This document shows positions 51,854-60,457 of a DNA stretch of 64,000 nucleotides, piece by piece. This stretch comes from Streptomyces diastatochromogenes (GTDB lineage Bacteria; Actinomycetota; Actinomycetes; Streptomycetales; Streptomycetaceae). Positions within the stretch are counted from its first letter, which is position 1. Every line of letters begins with the position of its first letter. The DNA lies in contig JAPTYK010000001.1 of assembly GCA_026913215.1 (NCBI GenBank), positions 4,154,001-4,218,000 of the forward strand, given 5' to 3'. The notes beneath the pieces were generated by a model. That model made no database searches, was not told where the DNA came from, and was given only the letters and a program-made list of their open reading frames with translations. Position numbers and translations under genes: made by a program.

Positions 51854-53221
51854 TCACCGGTTGCCCTGGTTCCCGAGCGCTTCCAGTTGGGCCAGGAACC
51901 AGCGCTGGGGCGGGAGGGACGTGGCGGTGGCCGCGAGGCGTTTGGTGCGGTCCGCGCGTTCGGACGGGGGCATCGTCAGGGCCGTGTGCAGGGCCTCGGC
52001 CGTCTCCGTCACGTCGAAGGGGTTCACCACGAGGGCGTCCTCGTGGAGCTCCTCGTACGCCCCCGCTTCGCGGGAGAGGACCAGGGCGCAGCCCGTCTCC
52101 GAGACGACCGGTATCTCCTTCGCCACCAGGTTCATGCCGTCGCGCACCGGGTTCACCAGGGCCACGTCCGCCAGGCGGTAGGCGGCCAGGGAGCGGGTGA
52201 AGTCGTCCTCCACCGAGACCAGGACCGGCTGCCAGTCCGCCGTGCCGAACTCCGTGTTGATCTCCGCCGCCAGGGAGCTCACCGCCGCCGTGTACGCGCG
52301 GTAGGCCTCCAGGTCCTGGCGGGAGGGGTAGGCCGAGGCGAGGTGGACCACGCGGTCGCGCCATTCGGGGCGGGTGGTGAGGAGCTCCCGGTAGGCGTGG
52401 AGGCCGCGGAGGATGTTCTTGGAGAGTTCGGTGCGGTCGACCCGGACGATGGTCTTGCGGTCGCCGATCTCCTCGCGCAGGCGCGCCAGGCGGTCGTCCA
52501 CCTCCGGGCGGTACGCCAGTGCGCGGAGCTCCTCGCCGTCCACGCCCAGGGGGTGGACGGCCACCTGGGTGCGGCCCAGGCCCAGGTCGGCCGCGCAGTC
52601 CTCGAAGGCCTGTGCCCACGCGCGGGTGTGGAAGCCGAGGCGGTCCGCGCCGAGCATGCCTCGGAGGAGTTCCTCGCGGATGTCGGTGGGGAGCATTCCG
52701 AGGTATGCGGGGGAGGCCCAGGGGTGTGGGTGAAGTGGGCGATCCGCAGGTCCGGGCGGAGGGTGCGGAGCAGGCCGGGGACGAGGGCGAGGTGGTAGTC
52801 CTGCACCAGGACCGCCGCGCCCTCCGTCGCCTCCGTCGCCAGGGCCTCGGCGAAGGCGCGGTTGTAGGCGCGGTAGGACTCCCAGCGGCGGTGGAAGTCC
52901 GCGTCGAAGACGGGCTCGCGCGGGATGTCGTAGAGGTGGTGGTGGAGGAACCACAGCACCGAGTTCGCGATGCCGTTGTACGCGTCGGTGTACGTCGTCG
53001 GGGATGTCCAGCATGCGCACGCCCGGCTCGCCCGTCCCGCGCCGCACCGCCTCCCGGTCGCCCTCGCTCAGCGCCGCGCACACCCAGAGGGTGTCCCGGG
53101 AGTCGATGGTGCTCAGGGCCGACGCCAGGCCGCCGCCGCCCTTGCGGGCCTCCAGCGAACCGTCCTCGCCGCGCGCGTACGACACGGGGCCCCGGTTGGA
53201 TGCCACCAGCACAGTTGCCAT
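51854..53221 (-). CDS. otsA: Trehalose-6-phosphate synthase (frameshifted)
   Basis: GT20 enzyme joining NDP-glucose and glucose-6-P. Start MATVLVASNRGPVSYARGEDG. The block VLWFLHHHLYDIPREPVFDADFHRRWESYRAYN, AAVLVQDYHLALVPGLLR and IAHFTHTP lies in another frame; the last block WASPAYLGMLPTDIREELLRGMLGADRLGFHT, VAVHPLGVD, IVRVDRTELSKNILRGLHAY, DVALVNPVRDGMNLVAKEI returns to the first. Breaks near 53000 (one extra base, or two lost) and 52730 (one lost). About 455 residues. Essential motifs all present. Confidence 0.9.
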   Translation of the reverse strand: MATVLVASNRGPVSYARGEDGSLEARKGGGGLASALSTIDSRDTLWVCAALSEGDREAVRRGTGEPGVRMLDIPDDVHRRVQRHRELGAVVPPPPPLRHPARARLRRGLPPPLGVLPRLQPRLRRGPGDGGDGGRGGPGAGLPPRPRPRPAPHPPPGPADRPLHPHPWASPAYLGMLPTDIREELLRGMLGADRLGFHTRAWAQAFEDCAADLGLGRTQVAVHPLGVDGEELRALAYRPEVDDRLARLREEIGDRKTIVRVDRTELSKNILRGLHAYRELLTTRPEWRDRVVHLASAYPSRQDLEAYRAYTAAVSSLAAEINTEFGTADWQPVLVSVEDDFTRSLAAYRLADVALVNPVRDGMNLVAKEIPVVSETGCALVLSREAGAYEELHEDALVVNPFDVTETAEALHTALTMPPSERADRTKRLAATATSLPPQRWFLAQLEALGNQGNR

Positions 53222-53309
53222 GTGGCGAACCTAGCCCGTCCCGTAAACGCTCAAACGTACGTATACGAGACGGGCTGATCCGGCCACCGTGCGTGGTCGC
53301 GCCCGGCCG

Positions 53310-54277
53310 TCACGCCACGCGGCGGTGCGCGTACTCCGTGATCTCGGCCATCGGCGGCCGCTCCTCGGTGTCCACCGCGTACGTCCGCGGCTCGAAGCCC
53401 TTCTCGCCCCGCTCGAACTGGGTGAGGCGCGGCCGTACGAGATGGCCCCGGGACAGCCGCAGCTGCGCCGTCCGGTAGATGGCCGCCGCCATCCGGCCGA
53501 GGGCCTGCCCGTCCTGGTGGCGGTGCTTGCGCACCCCCACGTCCACCTGTGCCAGGGCGTCCAGGCCGACCGTGTGCAGGGCGTCCACGAGCAGCCCCAG
53601 TTCCACTCCGTAACCGACGGGGAACGGAAGGCGTTCGAGGAGGGAGCGGCGGGCCGCGTACTCGCCGCCCAGGGGCTGGACGAAGCCGGCCAGCTGCGGC
53701 CAGTGGAGGTTCAGGAGGGGGCGGGCCACCAGTTCCGTGACGCGCCCGCCCTGGCCTGGGGTCTTGCCGGAGGCGAGCCCGTCGAGCTCAGTTCCGAAGG
53801 GACGGTCGTACATCGCCTTCACGAAGTCGACGTCCGGGTCCGTGAGCAGCGGGCCCACGATTCCCGTCACGAAGTCCGCCGAGAAGTCCCGCAGGTCCGC
53901 GTCGACGAAGCAGACGACGTCCCCGCTCGTCACCATCAGTGACCGCCAGAGCACCTCGCCCTTGCCGGGGACCGCCGGTATGCGGGGGAGGATCGCGTCC
54001 CGCGCGACCACCCGGGCGCCGGCCGCCGCCGCGACCTCCGCCGTGCGGTCGGTGGAGCCCGAGTCGATCACCACCAGCTCGTCGACCAGGGGACGGACGC
54101 GGTCATCAGTTCGCGACGGATGACGGAGACGATGTCCCCGACCGTCGCCTCCTCGTTCAGCGCGGGCAGGACGACGCTGACCGTCGTCCCCCGCTTGGCG
54201 GCGAGCACCCGGTCCAGCGGGCGGTCGGACACGGACCAGGACCGCCGGGCCAGCCAGCGCTCCACTTCCTCCAGCAA
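53310..54277 (-). CDS. gpgS: Glucosyl-3-phosphoglycerate synthase (one frameshift)
   Basis: GT81/GT2-fold enzyme making glucosyl-3-phosphoglycerate, precursor of glucosylglycerate. TTG start at 54277 with GGAG upstream: LLEEVERWLARRSWSVSDRPLDRVLAAKRG; the in-frame ATG at 54289 is an alternative. VSVVLPALNEEATVGDIVSVIRREL, then after a lost base near 54090 VIDSGSTDRTAEVAAAAGARVVAR, PGKGEVLWRSL, DVVCFVDADLRDFSADFVTG, LAGFVQPLGGEYAARRSLLERLPFPVGYGVELGLLVD. Restored 322 residues. Lies directly beyond otsA, grouping osmolyte genes. Confidence 0.88.
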
Positions 54278-54400
54278 CGTGATCTCCATCTCGCGGATCG
54301 GACGACGGTCTCCACCTTCGAGGCCTTCGGTTACAGTCTTGAACAACGCGGACGCCCGATGCATGTCGGGGTCCCGACCGCGTCTCACAATCGAATACCG

Positions 54401-54540
54401 CTCATCCAGAGGGGCAGAGGGAAACGGCCCGTTGAAGCCCCGGCAACCCTCCAGTCGGTTTGACTCGCACAGCGAGGTCCCCGGCTAGGGAAGGTGCCAA
54501 ATCCGTCTCATGGCGAAAAATTCGTCATGGGAAAGATGAG
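54401..54540 (+). ncRNA. SAM-I (S-box) riboswitch upstream of thrC
   Basis: Closing stem P1: CTCATC (54401-54406) pairs with GATGAG (54535-54540). The core contains CAGAGGGGCAGAGGGAAACG, GGCCCGTTGAAGCCCCGGCA and ACCCTCC, then GGTGCCAAATCC, all S-box consensus blocks. P4 is CATGGCGAA/TTCGTCATG near 54509-54530. P1 ends 19 bases before the thrC ATG and no terminator follows, so control is probably at translation. Confidence 0.85.
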
Positions 54541-54559
54541 GAGAAAGGGCCTCGCCTCC

Positions 54560-55846
54560 ATGGCTGTTCAGACCGTCGCACCCGCAACCACCGTCGACCT
54601 CGGTCCCGCTTCCGGGCTCTCCTGTCGCGAATGCGGTGAAGTCTTCCCGCTCGGCCCGATCTTCGCCTGCGAACTCTGCTTCGGACCGCTCGAAGTCGCG
54701 TACGAGCTCCCCACCGGCGACCCCGAGGAGCTGCGCAAGCGGATCGAGGCCGGCCCCGCCAACATCTGGCGCTACGCCCCCCTGCTGCCCGTCCCCGCCG
54801 ACGTCGCCGAGAAGCCCAACCTGAACCCGGGCTGGACCCCGCTGGTCAAGGCCGACAACCTCGCCCGCGAGCTCGGCGTCGCCCCCGGCAAGCTCTTCGT
54901 CAAGGACGACTCCGGCAACCCGACCCACTCCTTCAAGGACCGGGTCGTCGCCCAGGCGCTCGAAGCCGCCCGCGCCTTCGGCTTCACCACCCTCTCCTGC
55001 TCCTCCACCGGCAACCTGGCCGGCGCCGTCGGCGCCGCCGCCGCCCGTGCCGGCTTCCGCTCCTGCGTGTTCATCCCGCACGACCTGGAGCAGGGCAAGG
55101 TCGTCATGGCCGGTGTCTACGGCGGTGACCTCGTCGCCATCGAGGGCAACTACGACGACGTCAACCGCTTCTGCTCGGAGCTCATCGGCGACCCGCTCGG
55201 CGAGGGCTGGGGCTTCGTGAACGTCAACCTCCGGCCGTACTACGGCGAGGGCTCCAAGACGCTCGCGTACGAGATCTGCGAGCAGCTCGGCTGGGTCCTC
55301 CCCGACCAGCTCGTCATCCCGATCGCCTCGGGCTCGCAGCTGACGAAGATCGACAAGGGTCTGCAGGAGCTCATCAAGCTCGGCCTCGTCGAGGACAAGC
55401 CGTACAAGATCTTCGGCGCCCAGGCCGAGGGCTGCTCCCCGGTGTCCGCCGCCTTCAAGGCCGGCCACGACGTCGTGCGGCCCCAGAAGCCGAACACCAT
55501 CGCCAAGTCCCTCGCCATCGGCAACCCGGCCGACGGCCCGTACGTCCTCGACATCGCCCGCCGCACCGGCGGCGCCGTGGAGGACGTGAACGACGAGCAG
55601 GTCGTCGAGGCCATCAAGCTCCTCGCGCGGACCGAGGGCGTCTTCGCGGAGACCGCGGGCGGCGTGACCGTCGGCGTCACCAAGAAGCTCGTGGAGGCCG
55701 GTCTCATCGACCCGGACCTCACCACCGTCGTCCTCAACACCGGCGACGGACTCAAGACCCTGGACGCGGTGGCCGACACCTCTCAGGCGACCGCCACCAT
55801 CCGCCCGAGCCTGGACGCGTTCCGCGACGCCGGCCTGGCGCTCTGA
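54560..55846 (+). CDS. thrC: Threonine synthase
   Basis: 428 residues, intact, PLP-dependent: O-phosphohomoserine to threonine. N-terminal zinc-ribbon-like CRECGEVFPLGPIFACELCFGPLEVAYELP (CxxC...CxxC, residues ~22-45), PLP lysine in DDSGNPTHSFKDRVVAQALE, phosphate loop SCSSTGNLAGAVGAAAA. ATG at 54560 with AAAGGG 10 bases upstream. The S-box leader links threonine synthesis to SAM level, sensible because phosphohomoserine is shared with methionine synthesis in actinobacteria. Confidence 0.95.
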   Translation: MAVQTVAPATTVDLGPASGLSCRECGEVFPLGPIFACELCFGPLEVAYELPTGDPEELRKRIEAGPANIWRYAPLLPVPADVAEKPNLNPGWTPLVKADNLARELGVAPGKLFVKDDSGNPTHSFKDRVVAQALEAARAFGFTTLSCSSTGNLAGAVGAAAARAGFRSCVFIPHDLEQGKVVMAGVYGGDLVAIEGNYDDVNRFCSELIGDPLGEGWGFVNVNLRPYYGEGSKTLAYEICEQLGWVLPDQLVIPIASGSQLTKIDKGLQELIKLGLVEDKPYKIFGAQAEGCSPVSAAFKAGHDVVRPQKPNTIAKSLAIGNPADGPYVLDIARRTGGAVEDVNDEQVVEAIKLLARTEGVFAETAGGVTVGVTKKLVEAGLIDPDLTTVVLNTGDGLKTLDAVADTSQATATIRPSLDAFRDAGLAL

Positions 55847-55862
55847 AAGGTTGAGAAGACAC

Positions 55863-56141
55863 ATGGCCGTGAACGTCCGCATCCCCACCATCCTCCGCAC
55901 CTACACGGGCGGCCGGGCCGAGGTCCAGGCCGAGGGCGCGACCCTCGCCGAGGTCATCGCCGACCTGGAGAAGAACCACACGGGCATCGCCGCCCGCGTC
56001 CTGGACGACCAGGGCAAGCTGCGCCGCTTCGTCAACGTCTACGTCAACGACGACGACGTGCGCTTCGAGCAGGGCCTGGAGACCGCCACCCCGGCGGGCG
56101 CGGGCGTCTCGATCATCCCGGCCGTCGCCGGCGGCTGCTGA
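55863..56141 (+). CDS. Sulfur-carrier protein, MoaD/ThiS/CysO family, ending in GGC
   Basis: 92 residues: MAVNVRIPTILRTYTGGRAEVQAEGATLAEVIADLEKNHTGIAARVLDDQGKLRRFVNVYVNDDDVRFEQGLETATPAGAGVSIIPAVAGGC when split into its parts is a ubiquitin-like fold. Family members end in GG for thiocarboxylation; here a Cys follows the diglycine, so a protease would have to expose GG, as JAMM-type Mec does for some CysO/QbsE relatives. 16 bp after thrC, same operon and riboswitch. Confidence 0.88.
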   Translation: MAVNVRIPTILRTYTGGRAEVQAEGATLAEVIADLEKNHTGIAARVLDDQGKLRRFVNVYVNDDDVRFEQGLETATPAGAGVSIIPAVAGGC

Positions 56142-56169
56142 TCATCAACTGATCCTTACCGGTCAGTAC

Positions 56170-56208
56170 GAATTGCCCCTTCCGCGCTATAAGCGGAAGG
56201 GGCGATTC
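56170..56208 (+). terminator. Terminator after thrC-sulfur carrier operon
   Basis: 16-bp stem with one G-U pair, GAATTGCCCCTTCCGC (56170-56185) against 56193-56208. The rest of 56142-56539 is the long leader region of cspA with no gene I can support. Confidence 0.85.
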
Positions 56209-56539
56209 TGCATGGTTGAGCGCGGTAGAGTTGGGGAAGTCCCCTCCGCTGCTCGTGCCAAACGCATATGAGAATGCGTCCGCACGCGACAAGAAGCAGC
56301 CAAAGTACCCGTGCGTTGTGTACGTTCTGCGCGCTTTGCCGGGCCCGACTTGCCCCGTCATCCAGGGGATTCTCCCCAATTCCCCTTTCCGCCGCGCCCA
56401 GAATTATCGGTCGAATGACCTGTTGCAGAGGGCAGTTGGGCAGATACATTCAGCGGCGGTCGACGCGTTCCGGCGCAGGGTCTGACCCGGGTCCGCGAGG
56501 TGCGGTCCCGCGCAAGGGCCAGTAATAGGGGAGTTAGGC

Positions 56540-56743
56540 ATGGCTCAGGGCACCGTCAAGTGGTTCAACGCGGAGAAGGGCTACGGCTTCATCGCGGTAG
56601 ACGGTGGTGCGGATGTTTTCGTCCACTACAGCGCGATCCAGATGGATGGCTACCGCAGCCTCGAAGAGGGCCAGCGGGTCGAGTTCGAGATCTCGCAGGG
56701 CCAGAAGGGTCCGCAGGCGGACATGGTCAAGCTCGCCGTCTGA
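56540..56743 (+). CDS. cspA: Cold-shock protein
   Basis: 67 residues, OB-fold single-strand RNA/DNA chaperone. RNA-binding motifs RNP1 (KGYGFIAV) and RNP2 (VFVHYSAI) are both intact, and MAQGTVKWFNAEKGYGF is the standard start. GGGGAG RBS. The unusually AT-richer region ahead of it (56220-56460) suggests a long regulated 5' UTR, common for csp genes. Confidence 0.96.
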   Translation: MAQGTVKWFNAEKGYGFIAVDGGADVFVHYSAIQMDGYRSLEEGQRVEFEISQGQKGPQADMVKLAV

Positions 56744-56775
56744 GCGCGGCGCGATCGGCCACCGACGCACGCCGT

Positions 56776-56813
56776 CGAGGGGTCCGCATCCCTGAGGGGA
56801 TGCGGACCCCTCG
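56776..56813 (+). terminator. cspA terminator hairpin
   Basis: Perfect 17-bp stem (56776-56792 with 56797-56813), loop TGAG, 33 bp after the cspA stop. Confidence 0.9.
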
Positions 56814-56861
56814 TGTGTTCCCGGAGCCCGGCTCGATCCACCTCCCGAAACGCGAGAGTCG

Positions 56862-56924
56862 CTTGCACTCTCCTAGGGCGAGTGCTAATCATTGGCGTTA
56901 GCACTCGGAAGGTGAGAGTGCTTA
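56862..56924 (+). promoter_or_regulatory. Two tandem CIRCE operators (HrcA) upstream of groEL
   Basis: CIRCE 1: CTTGCACTC (56862-56870), N9, GAGTGCTAA (56880-56888). CIRCE 2: TTAGCACTC (56898-56906), N9, GAGTGCTTA (56916-56924). Consensus is TTAGCACTC-N9-GAGTGCTAA. A TTGCAC (56863-56868) with TAATCA 17 bp on (56886) can act as the vegetative promoter, overlapping CIRCE 1. The ATG of groEL is 129 bp downstream of CIRCE 2. Confidence 0.93.
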
Positions 56925-57052
56925 CGAGGATCGGGCAGACGAGGTCCGCGGCCAGGTGGGGCAAGGAACCACCGGGCACGCAGGCCGTCCGTCGCGGGCG
57001 TCGGCGCGGTCCTGGAGCGTTATCCACCCCATGTCCGGGAGGACCACTTCAC

Positions 57053-58681
57053 ATGGCCAAGATCATCGCGTTCGACGAGGAGGCCCGGCGCGGTCTCGAG
57101 CGCGGCATGAACCAGCTCGCTGACGCCGTCAAGGTCACCCTCGGCCCCAAGGGTCGCAACGTCGTCCTCGAGAAGAAGTGGGGCGCCCCCACGATCACCA
57201 ACGATGGTGTCTCCATCGCCAAGGAGATCGAGCTCGAGGACCCGTACGAGAAGATCGGCGCCGAGCTGGTCAAGGAAGTCGCCAAGAAGACGGACGACGT
57301 CGCCGGCGACGGTACGACCACCGCCACCGTCCTCGCCCAGGCGCTCGTCCGCGAGGGCCTCCGCAACGTCGCCGCCGGTGCCAACCCGATGGCCCTCAAG
57401 CGCGGCATCGAGAAGGCCGTCGAGGCCGTCTCCGGCGCCCTCCTTGAGCAGGCGAAGGATGTCGAGACCAAGGAGCAGATCGCTTCCACGGCCTCCATCT
57501 CCGCCGCCGACACCCAGATCGGCGAGCTCATCGCCGAGGCGATGGACAAGGTCGGCAAGGAAGGCGTCATCACCGTCGAGGAGTCGCAGACCTTCGGTCT
57601 GGAGCTTGAGCTCACCGAGGGCATGCGCTTCGACAAGGGCTACATCTCGGCGTACTTCGCCACCGACATGGAGCGCATGGAGGCGTCGCTCGACGACCCC
57701 TACCTCCTGATCGTCAACTCCAAGATCTCCTCCGTGAAGGACCTCCTTCCGCTCCTGGAGAAGGTCATGCAGTCGGGCAAGCCGCTGCTGATCATCGCCG
57801 AGGACGTCGAGGGCGAGGCCCTGTCGACCCTGGTCGTCAACAAGATCCGCGGCACCTTCAAGTCCGTCGCGGTCAAGGCCCCGGGCTTCGGCGACCGCCG
57901 CAAGGCCATGCTGAACGACATCGCCATCCTCACGGGCGGCACGGTCATCTCCGAGGAGGTCGGCCTCAAGCTCGAGAACGCGGGCCTGGACCTGCTCGGC
58001 CGCGCCCGCAAGGTCGTCATCACCAAGGACGAGACCACCATCGTCGACGGTGCCGGTGACAGCGACCAGGTCGCCGGTCGCGTGAACCAGATCCGCGCCG
58101 AGATCGAGAACTCGGACTCGGACTACGACCGCGAGAAGCTCCAGGAGCGCCTCGCGAAGCTGGCCGGCGGCGTGGCCGTCATCAAGGCCGGTGCCGCGAC
58201 CGAGGTCGAGCTCAAGGAGCGCAAGCACCGCATCGAGGACGCCGTTCGCAACGCGAAGGCGGCCGTCGAGGAGGGCATCGTCGCCGGCGGTGGCGTGGCC
58301 CTGCTCCAGGCCTCCAACGTCTTCGAGAAGCTCGAGGCCGACCTGTCGGGCGACGAGGCCACCGGTGCCAACATCGTCAAGCTGGCGCTCGAGGCCCCGC
58401 TGAAGCAGATCGCCGTCAACGCCGGCCTCGAGGGCGGCGTCGTGGCGGAGAAGGTCCGCAACCTGCCCGTCGGCCACGGCCTGAACGCCGCGACCAACGA
58501 GTACGTCGACCTCATCGCCGAGGGCATCATCGACCCGGCGAAGGTCACGCGCTCCGCGCTGCAGAACGCCGCGTCGATCGCCGCGCTGTTCCTCACCACC
58601 GAGGCCGTCATCGCCGACAAGCCGGAGAAGGCCGCCGCGCCGGCCGGCGGCGGCATGCCGGGCGGTGACATGGACTTCTGA
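57053..58681 (+). CDS. groEL: Chaperonin GroEL (orphan, GroEL2 type)
   Basis: 542 residues, intact. MAKIIAFDEEARRGLERGMNQLADAVKVTLGPKGRNVVLEK, ATP site DGVSIAKEIELEDPYEKIGAELVKEVAKKTDDVAGDGTTTATVLAQ, FDKGYISAYFATD, EGIVAGGGVALLQA and the Gly/Met C terminus GGGMPGGDMDF. No groES precedes it, as for groEL2 of Streptomyces; a groES-groEL1 pair is expected elsewhere. Control by HrcA through two CIRCE sites. Confidence 0.97.
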   Translation: MAKIIAFDEEARRGLERGMNQLADAVKVTLGPKGRNVVLEKKWGAPTITNDGVSIAKEIELEDPYEKIGAELVKEVAKKTDDVAGDGTTTATVLAQALVREGLRNVAAGANPMALKRGIEKAVEAVSGALLEQAKDVETKEQIASTASISAADTQIGELIAEAMDKVGKEGVITVEESQTFGLELELTEGMRFDKGYISAYFATDMERMEASLDDPYLLIVNSKISSVKDLLPLLEKVMQSGKPLLIIAEDVEGEALSTLVVNKIRGTFKSVAVKAPGFGDRRKAMLNDIAILTGGTVISEEVGLKLENAGLDLLGRARKVVITKDETTIVDGAGDSDQVAGRVNQIRAEIENSDSDYDREKLQERLAKLAGGVAVIKAGAATEVELKERKHRIEDAVRNAKAAVEEGIVAGGGVALLQASNVFEKLEADLSGDEATGANIVKLALEAPLKQIAVNAGLEGGVVAEKVRNLPVGHGLNAATNEYVDLIAEGIIDPAKVTRSALQNAASIAALFLTTEAVIADKPEKAAAPAGGGMPGGDMDF

Positions 58682-58730
58682 TCCTCCCGGGGATCGGTGG
58701 TTCATCGCGCTGAACGCGCGGCAAGCGAAC

Positions 58731-58764
58731 GAGGGCGGCACCCCCACCAGGGGGTGCCGCCCTC
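58731..58764. terminator. groEL terminator hairpin
   Basis: Perfect 15-bp stem (58731-58745 with 58750-58764), loop ACCA, between convergent groEL and the secreted protein gene. Confidence 0.9.
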
Positions 58765-58789
58765 GGGCGTTCCTGCCTGCCGGAGGCGG

Positions 58790-60457
58790 TCAGCGCACGT
58801 CGACGTAGTCCCCGCCGGCCGAGGCCGGGGAGTGGAAGTGCCGGGAGTCGGCGGCGTAGTGGCGGATCCGCCAGGTGCCGTCGGCGCTCGCCTTCGCCTT
58901 CAGGGAGACGCTGCCGTTGGCGGCGGACCGGCCCGTCGCCATCTGCTTCCAGGCCGTCGAGCCCTTCGGCTGGAACTGCAGGACCACCGGGGCGTTGCCG
59001 TAGGCCCGCCAGGCGCCGTCCCAGTAGTGCTGGAGCCCGCCGGTGACGGTCACGTACCCGCCCTTGGCGACCGGCTCGGGGCCGGCGTTCAGGGAGACGA
59101 TCCGGGTGTCGAAGCGGACGAGCCGGAAGGACGGCGAGACGGCCTCGGCGACCTCGTCGGTCGTCGGGTGACGGAGCCGGAACCAGCCGCCCCGGCTGCC
59201 CGCCGTGAGCGTGACGCTCTCCCAGGAGGAGGACGTCTCCCGGAGGGGCACGGCCTTCCAGCCGCCGGCGACGGACTGCTCCAGCCGCACGTCCTGCTGG
59301 TACATGGACGCGTCCGGCGTGTACAGCGCGCGGAGGCTGCCGGTGACCGAGAGGGTGCCGTCGGCGGACAGCGAGGCGCCGCGGAGGTCGAGACGGGACT
59401 CCAGGGGGACGGCGAGCGGGCCCGCGAGCCGTTCGAACATCAGGAACGGGTCGCCGGAGGTGACCTCCCACTCGTACTGGCCGGAGCCGGCGAAGGCGGG
59501 CAGCTTCGCGGTGAACCGGCCGTCCGCGTCCGTGCGCACGTTCGCGACCTGCGGGCCGAAGGCCACGCGGACGGGCTGGTCGGCGAGCGGGACGCCCGTG
59601 GCGGCCTGGTCGGTCAGCCGTCCGGCGACGGTGACGGTCTCGCCGTTCAGCGCCCGCCTCCTGTCGGCGGCGGCGGTGGCCGTCGCGCGCAGCGGCCTGT
59701 ACGCCTCCGCGACCGAGCGCGAGGCGTTCACGCTGCCGTGCACCTCGGCGCTGTCCTCGGCGAACGAGGCCGTGAAGGCGTCGCCGGGGCGGCGACGGCG
59801 TACGGCTCGCCGGTGAAGTCGCCGGCGGCGGAGGTGACGAGGGACCGGGGGCCTCGCCGGCGGCCGCGCCGTCGCGCCGGACGGTGACCGTGCGGTCCGG
59901 GAGCGGCACGACGTCCCCGGAGCCGGGCTGGACGGCGCTCAGGTTGCCCTGGGGGCGGGCGTTGCGGTCGTCCCAGGCGGGGACGCCCACGCCGAAGGAG
60001 ACGAGCTCCGGCCGCAGCCGGAAGTCGAGCCGGCCGGCGTCGGCGCGGGTGAGCTTGTTGCCGAGCGAGTCGGTGGCGGTGACGTCGATGGCGTACGTCC
60101 CCAGGGACGGGATGGTGCCGCCGTCCTCGACCAGCTTCAGCGTCGCCTCGGCGGGCAGCCGGAAGGTCTGGGCGAGCCGGGGGTCCCAGGGGTCCCCGGG
60201 GACGAGCGTCGGGACGGTGGCGACGACGGTGTCGCCCTGCCGGATCCGGGCTGAGACGGCGGTGACCTTGGCCTGCGGGGCGTCGGTCCAGGCGGTCACC
60301 TCGAAGACGCCGCGCTGGGTGTCGTCGGTGACGGCGCGGCCGATGCCGACGAGCGGGCTGCCCGCCGGGGCCGTCCCGGCGAGGGCGGGGCGGTCGACGC
60401 GGCCAGGGCCACGGCCGCGACGGCGGCTGTCAGGGAGAGGCGGAGGTCAGCGCGCAT
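58790..60457 (-). CDS. Large secreted beta-sandwich protein B (three frameshifts)
   Basis: Start MRADLRLSLTAAVAAVALAASTA (signal peptide) at 60457, overlapping the upstream gene by 11 bp. Further segments: GIGRAVTDDTQRGVFEVTAWTDAPQAKVTAVSARI, GTYAIDVTATDSLGNKL, LNGETVTVAGRLTDQAATGVPLADQPVRVAF, SLSADGTLSVTGSLRALYTPD, GYVTVTGGLQHYWDGAWRAYGNAPVVLQF, ending DGTWRIRHYAADSRHFHSPASAGGDYVDVR. Repeated Ig-like 'xVTVxGxLT' domains. Lost bases near 60405 (one) and 59850-59780 (two); restored ~556 residues. No cell-wall anchor seen; function unknown. Confidence 0.75.

Noticed and set aside
56880..56906. Third CIRCE-like inverted repeat (GAGTGCTAA-N9-TTAGCACTC)
   Set aside because: Arm order is reversed relative to the CIRCE consensus; it arises from the neighbouring halves of the two true sites.
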